This document shows, piece by piece, positions 25,267-33,879 of a DNA stretch of 64,000 bases (its first letter is position 1; every line of letters starts with the position of its first letter). A model generated the notes under the pieces. It was not told the origin of the DNA. It searched no databases and saw only the letters and a list, made by a program, of their open reading frames with translations. The translations under genes and the position numbers were made by a program. The stretch is from Litorimonas sp051251645 (GTDB lineage: Bacteria > Pseudomonadota > Alphaproteobacteria > Caulobacterales > Maricaulaceae): assembly GCA_051251645.1 (NCBI GenBank), contig JBPOEY010000005.1, positions 3,801 to 67,800 of the forward strand, written 5' to 3'.

Positions 25267-26379
25267 TTAAAGCACACTCGCTGCGTCGACCCAATCCAAG
25301 CCTTGCGCATCGGCAACGGCTTCAATTGTCAACTTGCCCTCGCAAACGTTTAGACCATTCAGCAGATGTTCGTCGTCGCGCATGGCATCTTTCCAACCTA
25401 GGCGTGCGATACGTTTGGCATGGTGGATGGTCGCGGCATTCAGCGCATAGGTCGAGGTCCGGGGAACCGCGCCGGGCATGTTGGCGACGCAATAATGGAC
25501 GATACCATCGACAATGTAGATCGGGTCGGCATGGGTCGTCGCTTTGGAGGTCTCAAAACAGCCGCCTTGATCAATGGCGACGTCAACGAGGACGGCGCCT
25601 TCTTTCATGAGGCCGAGCATGTCGCGCGTTACGAGTTTGGGGGCGGCCGCGCCGGGGATCAGGACCGCCCCGATGACGAGGTCCGCTTCGGCGAGACGTT
25701 GTTCCATGACAGCGGGGGTGGAGCGTTCGATATTGGCGCGGACGCCGAATTCGTAGGACAGCTTGGCCATCACTTCATTTGAGCGTTCCAAAATGGTGAC
25801 GTCGGCTTGCATGCCAACGGCCATGAGGGCGGCATTATAGCCGACGTCGCCGCCGCCAATGATCAGCACTTTACCGCTATTCACGCCAGGAACACCACCG
25901 AGCAAGACCCCGCGTCCACCATTTTCCTTTTGCAGCGCGTTTGCACCCGCTTGGATCGACAAACGACCCGCAACTTGGCTCATAGGTTTGAGTAGCGGCA
26001 GGCCACCTTGGGCGGCCGTCACGGTTTCATAGGCGATGCACACTGCGCCGCTGTCAATCAACTCGCGGGTTTGATCTGGATCGGGGGCGAGGTGCAGATA
26101 GGTATAAAGGATTTGTCCCGGGCGGAGCATGGCACGCTCAACCGCTTGCGGTTCTTTAACCTTCACGATCATATCGCAGCCCGCAAAAACGGTCGCGGCG
26201 TCTGGTTTGATGATCGCGCCTGCATCCAAATAATCTTCATCCATGGATCCAATGCCCGCGCCCGCATTTGTCTCAACCCAGACGTCATGCCCGTCCGCGA
26301 TTAACTCAGCGACCGATTCAGGCGTCAGTCCGACGCGATATTCGTGGTTTTTGATTTCTTTGGGGACGCCGATAATCAT
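25267..26379 (-). CDS. ald: Alanine dehydrogenase
   Basis: A 370-residue NAD-dependent enzyme interconverting alanine and pyruvate plus ammonia. MIIGVPKEIKNHEYRVGLTP is the conserved N-terminus, KVKEPQ near 73-78 contains a substrate-binding Lys, and VLIIGGGDVGYNAALMA near 169-185 is the NAD fold. The start at 26379 fits the family; an upstream extension to 26433 has no similarity. A divergent Lrp/AsnC gene begins 136 bases away, and the spacer has repeated GCGTAA motifs. Confidence 0.95.
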   Translation of the reverse strand: MIIGVPKEIKNHEYRVGLTPESVAELIADGHDVWVETNAGAGIGSMDEDYLDAGAIIKPDAATVFAGCDMIVKVKEPQAVERAMLRPGQILYTYLHLAPDPDQTRELIDSGAVCIAYETVTAAQGGLPLLKPMSQVAGRLSIQAGANALQKENGGRGVLLGGVPGVNSGKVLIIGGGDVGYNAALMAVGMQADVTILERSNEVMAKLSYEFGVRANIERSTPAVMEQRLAEADLVIGAVLIPGAAAPKLVTRDMLGLMKEGAVLVDVAIDQGGCFETSKATTHADPIYIVDGIVHYCVANMPGAVPRTSTYALNAATIHHAKRIARLGWKDAMRDDEHLLNGLNVCEGKLTIEAVADAQGLDWVDAASVL

Positions 26380-26407
26380 GAGAGTCTCTCGAAAAGGCTG
26401 TGGTTGT

Positions 26408-26477
26408 GCGTAATTTAGGCGCGTAACACGCAAAAAAATACGACATTCGACTTCCTTTTGCAGAATTCGGCGCGTAA
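26408..26477. promoter_or_regulatory. Three GCGTAA repeats between ald and the Lrp gene
   Basis: GCGTAA occurs at 26408-26413, 26421-26426 and 26472-26477, twice within GGCGCGTAA. Repeats of one short motif between an Lrp-family gene and its likely target suggest binding sites for the regulator. Binding itself is not demonstrated. Confidence 0.45.
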
Positions 26478-26514
26478 TTATCCATCATATTGACGATATT
26501 GTAGGACAACTTCG

Positions 26515-26973
26515 ATGATCGAGGCGACTGACCGAAAAATCCTCAGAGAACTGCAGGCGGATAGCCGTCGGTCGGCCGCCGCAATTGGCGAGGTTGTCGG
26601 CTTGTCCGCATCGGCATGCCATCGCCGGATACGCCTGTTGGAAGAGCGCGGGTTAATTGAAGGGTATGGCGCGCGGCTGAATGCCGAAAAGCTCGGCTAC
26701 GCGATGACTTTCTTTGTCGAAGTGACCTTATCCGGTCAGAGTGAGACGGTTTTGGGGGAATTTGAACGCGCGGCGATGGCGCGGTCGGATGTGTTGGAAT
26801 GCTACCTCACGACGGGCACGGCGGATTATGTGTTGAAGGTTGCGGCGCAAGACGCGGATGATTTTGAACGTATCCACCGCCGCGTTATCTCCGGCATGCC
26901 CCACGTTATTCGCATTCAAAGCAGTTTGGTGATGAAAACTGTCAAACGGTGGCGTGGCTATGCCGTCAGCTAA
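26515..26973 (+). CDS. Lrp/AsnC-family regulator, probably of alanine dehydrogenase
   Basis: A 152-residue protein with an N-terminal helix-turn-helix (ATDRKILRELQADSRRSAAAIGEVVGLSASACHRRIRLLEE) and a C-terminal RAM ligand-binding domain (VLECYLTTGTADYVLKVAAQD near 99-119). Lrp-type proteins sense amino acids. The divergent position next to ald and the family precedent (AldR-type regulators) suggest it activates ald in response to alanine. Confidence 0.92.
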   Translation: MIEATDRKILRELQADSRRSAAAIGEVVGLSASACHRRIRLLEERGLIEGYGARLNAEKLGYAMTFFVEVTLSGQSETVLGEFERAAMARSDVLECYLTTGTADYVLKVAAQDADDFERIHRRVISGMPHVIRIQSSLVMKTVKRWRGYAVS

Positions 26974-27049
26974 TCATATTCGCGCCAATGACGCGCCTCT
27001 GACTTCAGAGTGACTCGACCGTGAGAGTGTGCGGCGTTAATGGCGGCTC

Positions 27050-27931
27050 ATGAGGGGATGGCTTCAATATTGGCGCGCTGTGCGCGGGCGGATCACGTGG
27101 AACAGGAGTGTATTGCGGGGTCTCTGGATTGTTCCCTATGTGCAGATCTGTCGCCGGATTGGACGTCCTAAACGACGGGGCACCATCGCCTTTTATCCGC
27201 ATCCGGCCTGGCCTTGGTATACAATGCCGCTCGCCTTGGCTGGAACAGGCATTCGGGTCATCCGAAACATGCAATCGGCCGACGCTGTCATGATTTTCGA
27301 TGATCGCACCCTATCTGATGTGGCGCTGCCGAACACGTCGGCCAAATTGCTCAATGCGCGTGTCACCGACATCTCTAAAACCTACATTGGATGCGTGTTT
27401 GAACAGGTTTTCGGCTATCCGCTGACTCTCAACCCGCTGACTCATCATGGGCCTATGGTGCAAAAATCAGATATGAACGGTGTTCACGACGGACAGATTG
27501 TTGATGGACCGCTGGCGACCCCCTTAGTGGATTGTGCGTATCAACATTTGGTCGAAAGTTGGGTCTGCGATGAGGTGAGCGAAGACCTGCGATGTGTTTG
27601 TGTCGGCGGGCGTATCGTGCAAGTGTTTCGCAAGGAAAAAGCCCGCGATCAGCGCTTTCAAGCGGTTTATCTGCAAACGACTTTGCATGATGCGGACGAG
27701 ACATTTACGCCGGATGAGCAGGCATTGATTGCGCAGTTTTGCGCCGTACTCGGGCTCGATTTTGGATCACTCGATGTTTTACGGGATTACACGGAGGACG
27801 GGCGGCTCTATATTGTCGATGTCAACAAGACCTGCATGCCCGTCCTATCCATGCCGGTTGGGGATTTGGAGCTTGGGTTGCGCCGGATTGGTGCGGCGGC
27901 GGAAGCGCTAATCCTCACGCCACGGGCGTAG
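27050..27931 (+). CDS. ATP-grasp-like protein of unknown function
   Basis: A 293-residue protein. The C-terminal part with FGSLDVLRDYTEDGRLYIVDVNKT (about 246-269) resembles the metal-binding end of ATP-grasp ligases (acidic strand, then D-V-N). LRCVCVGGRIVQVFRKEKA (about 183-201) may form the ATP-binding sheet. The N-terminal 120 residues are basic then non-conserved. I do not recognise a specific family, and the substrate is unknown. The last 24 bases overlap the end of the convergent SbcC-like gene. Confidence 0.6.
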   Translation: MRGWLQYWRAVRGRITWNRSVLRGLWIVPYVQICRRIGRPKRRGTIAFYPHPAWPWYTMPLALAGTGIRVIRNMQSADAVMIFDDRTLSDVALPNTSAKLLNARVTDISKTYIGCVFEQVFGYPLTLNPLTHHGPMVQKSDMNGVHDGQIVDGPLATPLVDCAYQHLVESWVCDEVSEDLRCVCVGGRIVQVFRKEKARDQRFQAVYLQTTLHDADETFTPDEQALIAQFCAVLGLDFGSLDVLRDYTEDGRLYIVDVNKTCMPVLSMPVGDLELGLRRIGAAAEALILTPRA

Positions 27932-30517
27932 TATCAGTTTCTCGACGCCCAGTTCCCGCGCATTAGTTTCATGACAGGACAGATAGAGAATTTGCAGCGG
28001 ATCTGGCCCGTTGGTCACGTGGCGTAGAACGTCGAACATTCGCCCACGCCGCTGATCATCCGCATAAACCAACGCGTCATCCAGAATAACCGGGCAAGGC
28101 TGTCCCCCCTTCGCCAGCAGCCGCGCAAAGGCAATCCGCGTTAGGATCGCGATCTGTTCCTGCGTTCCACCCGACCGCCGGTCTAGCGCGTCATCTTGTC
28201 CGTCCCGCATGAGGCCCTGCGCGCCGAGCGTTTCGTTCAGTTCTACATCGACTCCGTCGATCACTTGGCGGAGCAAGGGCAATAATTCTTTTCGTACAGG
28301 ATCGGTATATTGGTCCTGTAAGCTGCGTTGCGACTCTTTGAGCGTATCGCGCAGTAAGACATGCGCGGCGGCGCGTTTGCGGTAGCGGTCGAGGTCTTCC
28401 GTTAATTGTTCCGCGCGGTCTTCGAGCCGCGTGACTTCGGCATCGGGATCGCGTTGCTCAAAATTCTCCCGGCGGCGGGCGGCCAATTCGGCCGCGTCCA
28501 TGCGTAAGCGCGAAAGTGTTTCGGTGCGTGTTCGCGCGACATCGCTCAGGCGCTTGATCCGGGCTTCAATTAAGGCCGGATCGGGCAGGTCTTGTGCTTG
28601 TGTGTCCATTAAAGCGGTTTGGGCCGTTTCGACTTGTGTGGCCAGACTTGCTGCAGCGGCGGCTAACGTGCCGTAGTGTGCGTCTCGCTTTCCGGGCACG
28701 GCCGTATCGGGCGCACTGGCAATATCGCGCCGCCGCGTGTTGAGGCGTTCTTGCAAGGTGGCGAGGTCCCGCTCAATCTCACTTAGCGTTGTTTGCACGG
28801 CGCGGTGTTCACCGCGCGTTCGTGCCAAATTTGCTTCAAGCGCGCCGCTATCAATGTTTCCCGTATCTACGGGCGTATCGTCGAGCTTGCCTGTAAGGCG
28901 CGCGATTTCGCCTTGCAGCCTGTCGCGCGCATCAATCAACGCGTCACGCCCATCGGGAGCGATGAGGCTCATCTGTCGATCAATCAGGGCAATATCATCC
29001 ATAATATCCTTGCGCTGATGCAGAGCGCCCGCGGCCTCTTCAACGGATGAGACACTGAGCTCTTCAAAAAGTGTCTCTAATTCACTTTGCGTTTGTTTGA
29101 GAGTCGCGCGGAGGGTCTCAGCCTCCGGTGCCGCCAGTTTGATTGTGCCGACTCCGGCGATTGTGAGTGCTGTGGTCGCGTCAAGACGGACGGGTCCATT
29201 GGAGACAGCGGTGTCGCCGAGTGTGGCCACAACGTTCGGCGCGAACTCAACCATCAGCGTGGCGTCCACATGGGCTAAAGCCGTCTGCGTTTGGTCAAGA
29301 GTTCGCGACATCTGATCCATTTGGTCCAAGGCGGATCGGTCGATGTCGGGCAGGGTGTCGCGCTCCGCAACTGAGGCCGCGCGCCTGTCTATTTCGATGT
29401 CGAGTGCGTCAAGATTGGCAATCACCGCTTGTAAAGCGGCGTTCCGGTCCGCGAGTCTCTCTCGGGTGGCTTGATCCGCCTCCAATTTTGACAGGGCTGC
29501 TCGGCTCTCGTCAAGCGCTTGCAATTGTTCCGCAAAGGTGGCGAGCTGGGTCTGAGTATCGGCTTTGCGGGTTGAAAGGGTGGCCACGGCCGCGCTGATG
29601 GAGGTAATGTTGGCTTGCGCGTCATCCAGAGCTTTTGTTGCCGCAAGATGGGTGGCGAGCTTGGCATTTGCGCGCTCAGTCTCGGCCCGAAGACGGGCGA
29701 GCAGTTCATGCTGACGGTCCAGTTCACTGCGGGCGACCCGGGCCTTATCGAGCGCCGCGCGGGCGTCTTTTAGCTGGGTTTCCTCTGCATCCGTGTCGCC
29801 TTGGGCTTCAGTGGCGGTGATCTGTTGAAGAACGCGTGCAAGGTCCAACCCCATTTGCCGGGTTGCGGATTGAGCGGCGCGCGCTGTATCGAGATTGACT
29901 TTGGTCGTGGCGAGCGCGTCTTCGGCTAAGGCTAGCGGCCCACCCGTCTTGACCCGTCCCGTCGCGGTCAGAAGTGTATATAATTCTGTTTCTGTTCGGC
30001 CCAAATAGGCGCGGGCGCGTTCGCCACCGACGAGTGTTGACAGTTCGTTTTCAAGCCGCGAGGCGACTTGCCCATCATCCTGTGCCTGATCCATGCTGTC
30101 GCCTTGGCGCACCCACAGCAAGCCGGAGGGCCCACGCGCGGTGGTGTTTAAGCCCAACATGTCACCCAGCCGTTCCTCGGCTTCACGTTTTGTGGCGACA
30201 GTGTTGCCTGTTGTCAGATCAATAAGCGCGGCATGACGGGATTTGACGAAGCGTTTAACGAGGCGATAGGCGCGTCCCTCATGGGTGAAATCAACCTCTC
30301 CAACGGGGGCGCCATCGTCGCGTTGCAGCCGTTTGGCATCGCCCTTCCAACTTGTGTGCGGCAGGAAAAGAACGGTTTCCAAGGCGGTCAACAAGCTGGA
30401 TTTACCACGCTCATTATGTTCGGCGATCACATTCAGACCGGGGCGTAGGCCTGAGACCTCAATGCCGTCCGCCCCAAAGGGTCCGACATGCCGAAACCGA
30501 AACGCGTCGAGCTTCAT
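27908..30517 (-). CDS. SbcC/Rad50/YhaN-like AAA ATPase
   Basis: An 869-residue SMC-type protein. Walker A is AEHNERGKSSLL near 32-43; a long Ala/Glu/Arg-rich coiled coil spans about 180-730; the ABC signature (SGGTQEQ) and Walker B (PVILDDALVYAD) are near the C-terminus. There is no clear Cys-x-x-Cys zinc hook in the middle, which is closer to YhaN than to SbcC. Partner: the metallophosphoesterase gene upstream, overlapping by 4 bases (ATGA). The pair likely forms a DNA end-processing nuclease complex. Confidence 0.88.
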   Translation of the reverse strand: MKLDAFRFRHVGPFGADGIEVSGLRPGLNVIAEHNERGKSSLLTALETVLFLPHTSWKGDAKRLQRDDGAPVGEVDFTHEGRAYRLVKRFVKSRHAALIDLTTGNTVATKREAEERLGDMLGLNTTARGPSGLLWVRQGDSMDQAQDDGQVASRLENELSTLVGGERARAYLGRTETELYTLLTATGRVKTGGPLALAEDALATTKVNLDTARAAQSATRQMGLDLARVLQQITATEAQGDTDAEETQLKDARAALDKARVARSELDRQHELLARLRAETERANAKLATHLAATKALDDAQANITSISAAVATLSTRKADTQTQLATFAEQLQALDESRAALSKLEADQATRERLADRNAALQAVIANLDALDIEIDRRAASVAERDTLPDIDRSALDQMDQMSRTLDQTQTALAHVDATLMVEFAPNVVATLGDTAVSNGPVRLDATTALTIAGVGTIKLAAPEAETLRATLKQTQSELETLFEELSVSSVEEAAGALHQRKDIMDDIALIDRQMSLIAPDGRDALIDARDRLQGEIARLTGKLDDTPVDTGNIDSGALEANLARTRGEHRAVQTTLSEIERDLATLQERLNTRRRDIASAPDTAVPGKRDAHYGTLAAAAASLATQVETAQTALMDTQAQDLPDPALIEARIKRLSDVARTRTETLSRLRMDAAELAARRRENFEQRDPDAEVTRLEDRAEQLTEDLDRYRKRAAAHVLLRDTLKESQRSLQDQYTDPVRKELLPLLRQVIDGVDVELNETLGAQGLMRDGQDDALDRRSGGTQEQIAILTRIAFARLLAKGGQPCPVILDDALVYADDQRRGRMFDVLRHVTNGPDPLQILYLSCHETNARELGVEKLILRPWRED

Positions 30518-31686
30518 GACGCGACACCTTCCGTGGCGGCGAAAGAAAATAACAGGCGCAGTGCGTCCGCGGCAATGTCACGATCAGCTTGACTGAGAGC
30601 CGGATCTTCCCGTCGGGCTTTGAGCTGCTCGGCGGCCTGTCGGACGGAGCCTTGCGCGTCGAGCGCTTCGATGTCTTCGGCGACAACTTTTAATGTGACG
30701 TTTGATCCGCCACGCAGGTCCAAGTGAGCGCAACCCCCAGACAGATCATCGATAAAGGCTTCAAAGGCCGTCCACTCTTGTACCGTGGTTTCGCCGGATA
30801 CGGTGATTTCAACGAGCGTATAGCGCTCGGCCCGACCCGCTTGCATCTGATCCGTTATTTGTTTGAGCGTATCTTTAACGGTCCCAACGCGTAGCTGCGC
30901 GTCAATCACGGGCCAGTCAAACGCCGCCGTTGGACAGTCTGTGACGCGGGGCTCGGCGCCAGGCGCATCGATCTCGATAAGTAGGACCTGTCCGCGGGCT
31001 CCGGTTTTGAAACGATCGGGTTCTGGCGTGCCAGAGTAATGCGTTCGGGCATTGATCGCGGCGCGCGCATGCCAATCCCCGAGGGCCAGATAGTCAAGCT
31101 GGGCACGGGCCGCGCGGTCCGGGGGGATGATAGCATCACTCTCGCCAGACGTGTTTCCCTCATGTTTCGTCCCGAAGGTTTTGATTGATCCGTGGGCGAT
31201 GCCGATACGAATAGCGCCGTTCGGTGTTTCGGCGTTATCCATCCAGTCGGTTAGGTCGCGGCCATGGTGAAGGCGTTGCCAAGGGGCAGGGAGTAGCCAG
31301 GCGTCTGGCGTCATTGGGACCGGTTCGGCTGTTCGTAAAACCCGCAAATTGGCAGGGGCCATCGCGGTGACCCGGTCCCAAAGACTGTCGGACCCGTCGA
31401 CGTCATGATTGCCGGGCATCAACCACCAAGTGATGTCGGGCTGCTCTCCGATAATATCGAGCGGCTGCCGCAAGACGGCATTGTTAGGGGCGACATTGTC
31501 CCAGACATCGCCCGCAACAATCACGTGTGGTGCATCGTGAGCGCGCGCGATCTCGGCGATTCGCGTAATAACCTCTTGGCGTTCTGCCGTCAGACGTCCG
31601 GACAAAGCGTCGTTAAACCGCCCAAACGGCTTGCCTAACTGCCAGTCGGCTGTGTGGATGAATCGCACTCCCATTGAACCATACAT
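30514..31686 (-). CDS. SbcD/YhaO-like metallophosphoesterase
   Basis: A 390-residue nuclease subunit. FIHTADWQLGKPF near 9-21 carries the first Asp-x-His metal site, VAGDVWDN near 57-64 the second, MPGNHDVDG near 93-101 the GNHD motif, and IAHGS near 172-176 a later His. These are the Mre11/SbcD signatures. The start ATG at 31686 has TAGG upstream. It overlaps the SbcC-like gene by 4 bases. Confidence 0.9.
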   Translation of the reverse strand: MYGSMGVRFIHTADWQLGKPFGRFNDALSGRLTAERQEVITRIAEIARAHDAPHVIVAGDVWDNVAPNNAVLRQPLDIIGEQPDITWWLMPGNHDVDGSDSLWDRVTAMAPANLRVLRTAEPVPMTPDAWLLPAPWQRLHHGRDLTDWMDNAETPNGAIRIGIAHGSIKTFGTKHEGNTSGESDAIIPPDRAARAQLDYLALGDWHARAAINARTHYSGTPEPDRFKTGARGQVLLIEIDAPGAEPRVTDCPTAAFDWPVIDAQLRVGTVKDTLKQITDQMQAGRAERYTLVEITVSGETTVQEWTAFEAFIDDLSGGCAHLDLRGGSNVTLKVVAEDIEALDAQGSVRQAAEQLKARREDPALSQADRDIAADALRLLFSFAATEGVAS

Positions 31687-31753
31687 ATCAACCTATCTGC
31701 GAAGAGATAGGGCGGAGGCTCGGGTCAGCACCATGACTATGTTTTCAGCGCGC

Positions 31754-31780
31754 AAAAAAAACGCGCCCCGAAAGGCGCGT
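31754..31780 (-). terminator. Rho-independent terminator after the S9 peptidase gene
   Basis: On the minus strand ACGCGCC pairs with GGCGCGT around a 6-base loop, followed by eight T. It lies 25 bases after the peptidase stop. Confidence 0.85.
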
Positions 31781-31804
31781 GTTCTTGTAAGTGTTGAGCG
31801 AGGC

Positions 31805-33760
31805 TTAGAGCCCGCCCGGACCACAATCATTTTTTAGAAAGCTGATCATCCGAGGATAGGCCTGCATTTTGTGATCATAGAACAGCGTGTTGGAGAAGTG
31901 ATCGGCATCTTCCAATTCAATATACTCGAAGTCCTTGCCAGATTTTTCGAGTTCATCAATATACTTTCTAGAATGGCTAACGGGAACCCGTTGGTCGACA
32001 GAACCGTGAATAATCAACATAGGGACGTTAACTTTATCTGTTTCCTCGATGGGACTAATAGACCCGTCCCAGAACTGTAGCTGCTCCACGCGCTGTGACC
32101 CTTTAATATCACCGCGATAATAGTTCACCTGCTGGTTATTGTCCGCCACGGCGGCACCTGCAATCACACATTGATAGAGGTTCGGATTACGTGCAGCTGC
32201 GATAAGTGCCGCATACCCCCCATAGGACCAACCAAACATCGCCACGCGATCCGGATCAACATCGCCTGTTGCAATCAGATGCTTAACGCCGTCATCCTTG
32301 TCATCCTGCATTTTTTTACCGCCCTCGCCGCCTTCAATGAAAGCCGACTGGTAAAAGTCGAGGCCATAATTTTGCGAGCCCCGATATTGTGGTTGCAAGA
32401 CCATATATCCGTTATTGGCCAGCATTTGCGGCCAAGCGCGATAGCCAATGACTTCCGGGATAAACGGACCGCCGTGCGGAACAACGACAAGCGGATGCGG
32501 ACCCGGGCCATTCGGGCGGGTCACGTACGCGGGGATCGTTTTTCCATCCCTAGATGTATATTTGATATATTCGACATCGGCAAGTTTATCAGAATCCAAG
32601 AGACCGTTGACACTTCCCATTTTCGAGAACGCGCCGTTATTATAAAGGTAGAAGGTGCCAGGATCACGCGGGCCCGTATTTCGGACAACGAGAACATTTC
32701 CATCACGGGATCGACTCGTAATGCTAGTTTGATGCGCATTGGGAATCGCCGCTTCAAGTTGTTTTTGGATCGCGCCTTCCTCTTTATTGAACCATTCAAC
32801 GTGATATTTATCTGTCCCATAAACGACGCCAGTCACTTCACCAGGATTAGACCAATCGTTGGAGTGGCGTGTTGTTGACGTCACATCGACGTCAGGATGG
32901 CTAAATACCATCTCGCCAAACTGTTTTGTTACAAGGTTATATTTCCAGAGGGATTCACGGTCTTGGCCGTTATGCGCGATGACATAGATCATTTCCGGTT
33001 CGCCTTCGACAAGGCCCGCATAGGAAAAATTCTCGAAACTATCGCGTTTCAAGCGGAAATATTCATCCCAACCGCTGCCATCAACTGGCCGCCATAGAAA
33101 GACGAACTCTTCTGATCCATTGTCAAAACGGCTAGCGAAACGTGGGTTTCCGTCTTTATCAAAGCGAACACCCCTAATCTCCTCATTGCCCTTCATGACC
33201 AGCTTTTTGCTACCGCTCTTAAGGTCATATTTATAGTAACTGGGGACGCGATAAGATTGTCCTTCTTTGAACTCACTATAGCGGACCAAAACCTTTTTGG
33301 GCTCATTGACCAAAGGGTTAATAAACTGGATTGCGTAATCATCATCTGTGAGCTCATCGAACTTTCCGGTCTTCATGGAATAGAGTGCGACCTTGCCTTT
33401 GAAGGCGCCTCGGTTGAACCCTTTGATGCGCTTGCTGACTTGTTTGTCGAAGCGGACGATCATTTCGTCATCGCCAACCCAATCAAACCCGCGCAGCTCC
33501 ATCGATTTGGCGCCGACGCGCTTCGGCTTAGCTTTCATATTATCTGTCTTGTAGACTTCGATAATATTGTCACCTTTTTGGCTCGTGGCCTTGATGAAGG
33601 CGACATATTTGCCATTTGGGGATAGTGAGACGTCTGACATGAAGTCAGGAGCCGCCCAATATTCGATTGGGAAAGGCTCGGCGGCGAAGGCCTGACTGGC
33701 CACAAGTGTTGAGCCGACAACGCTGAACGCGGCAGCACAGGATAAAAGTAGTTTACGCAA
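31805..33760 (-). CDS. Secreted S9-family prolyl oligopeptidase-like peptidase
   Basis: A 651-residue serine peptidase. A signal peptide with a cut after AQAFA-like SQAFA near residue 27 precedes a beta-propeller domain (about 40-390) and an alpha/beta-hydrolase domain. The catalytic Ser is in GWSYGGY near 509-515, the Asp in HGSVDQRVP near 591, the His in DADHFSN near 626. The start is taken as TTG at 33760, because GGAGG lies 6 bases before it; an upstream TTG at 33772 would swallow that ribosome site. It acts in the periplasm on short peptides. It follows the TonB receptor gene but a strong terminator separates them. Confidence 0.9.
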   Translation of the reverse strand: MRKLLLSCAAAFSVVGSTLVASQAFAAEPFPIEYWAAPDFMSDVSLSPNGKYVAFIKATSQKGDNIIEVYKTDNMKAKPKRVGAKSMELRGFDWVGDDEMIVRFDKQVSKRIKGFNRGAFKGKVALYSMKTGKFDELTDDDYAIQFINPLVNEPKKVLVRYSEFKEGQSYRVPSYYKYDLKSGSKKLVMKGNEEIRGVRFDKDGNPRFASRFDNGSEEFVFLWRPVDGSGWDEYFRLKRDSFENFSYAGLVEGEPEMIYVIAHNGQDRESLWKYNLVTKQFGEMVFSHPDVDVTSTTRHSNDWSNPGEVTGVVYGTDKYHVEWFNKEEGAIQKQLEAAIPNAHQTSITSRSRDGNVLVVRNTGPRDPGTFYLYNNGAFSKMGSVNGLLDSDKLADVEYIKYTSRDGKTIPAYVTRPNGPGPHPLVVVPHGGPFIPEVIGYRAWPQMLANNGYMVLQPQYRGSQNYGLDFYQSAFIEGGEGGKKMQDDKDDGVKHLIATGDVDPDRVAMFGWSYGGYAALIAAARNPNLYQCVIAGAAVADNNQQVNYYRGDIKGSQRVEQLQFWDGSISPIEETDKVNVPMLIIHGSVDQRVPVSHSRKYIDELEKSGKDFEYIELEDADHFSNTLFYDHKMQAYPRMISFLKNDCGPGGL

Positions 33761-33795
33761 GACAACCTCCAATGTGAGTTACTTATGATTAAACC

Positions 33796-33828
33796 AAAAA
33801 AAAGCCCGTTGGCAATGCAACGGGCTTT
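33796..33828 (-). terminator. Rho-independent terminator after the first TonB receptor gene
   Basis: On the minus strand a 10-bp perfect stem (AAAGCCCGTT with its complement, 8-base loop) runs into a tract of T. It lies about 50 bases after the receptor stop and before the S9 peptidase start. Confidence 0.9.
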
Positions 33829-33879
33829 CAAATCACAGTGATTATGCCAGCCGCTGCTGCGGCTGGCTGACGCGGGAGG

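Noticed and set aside
32171..32878. 235-codon plus-strand reading inside the S9 peptidase gene
   Set aside because: Antisense to a gene with all three catalytic residues; no motif seen.
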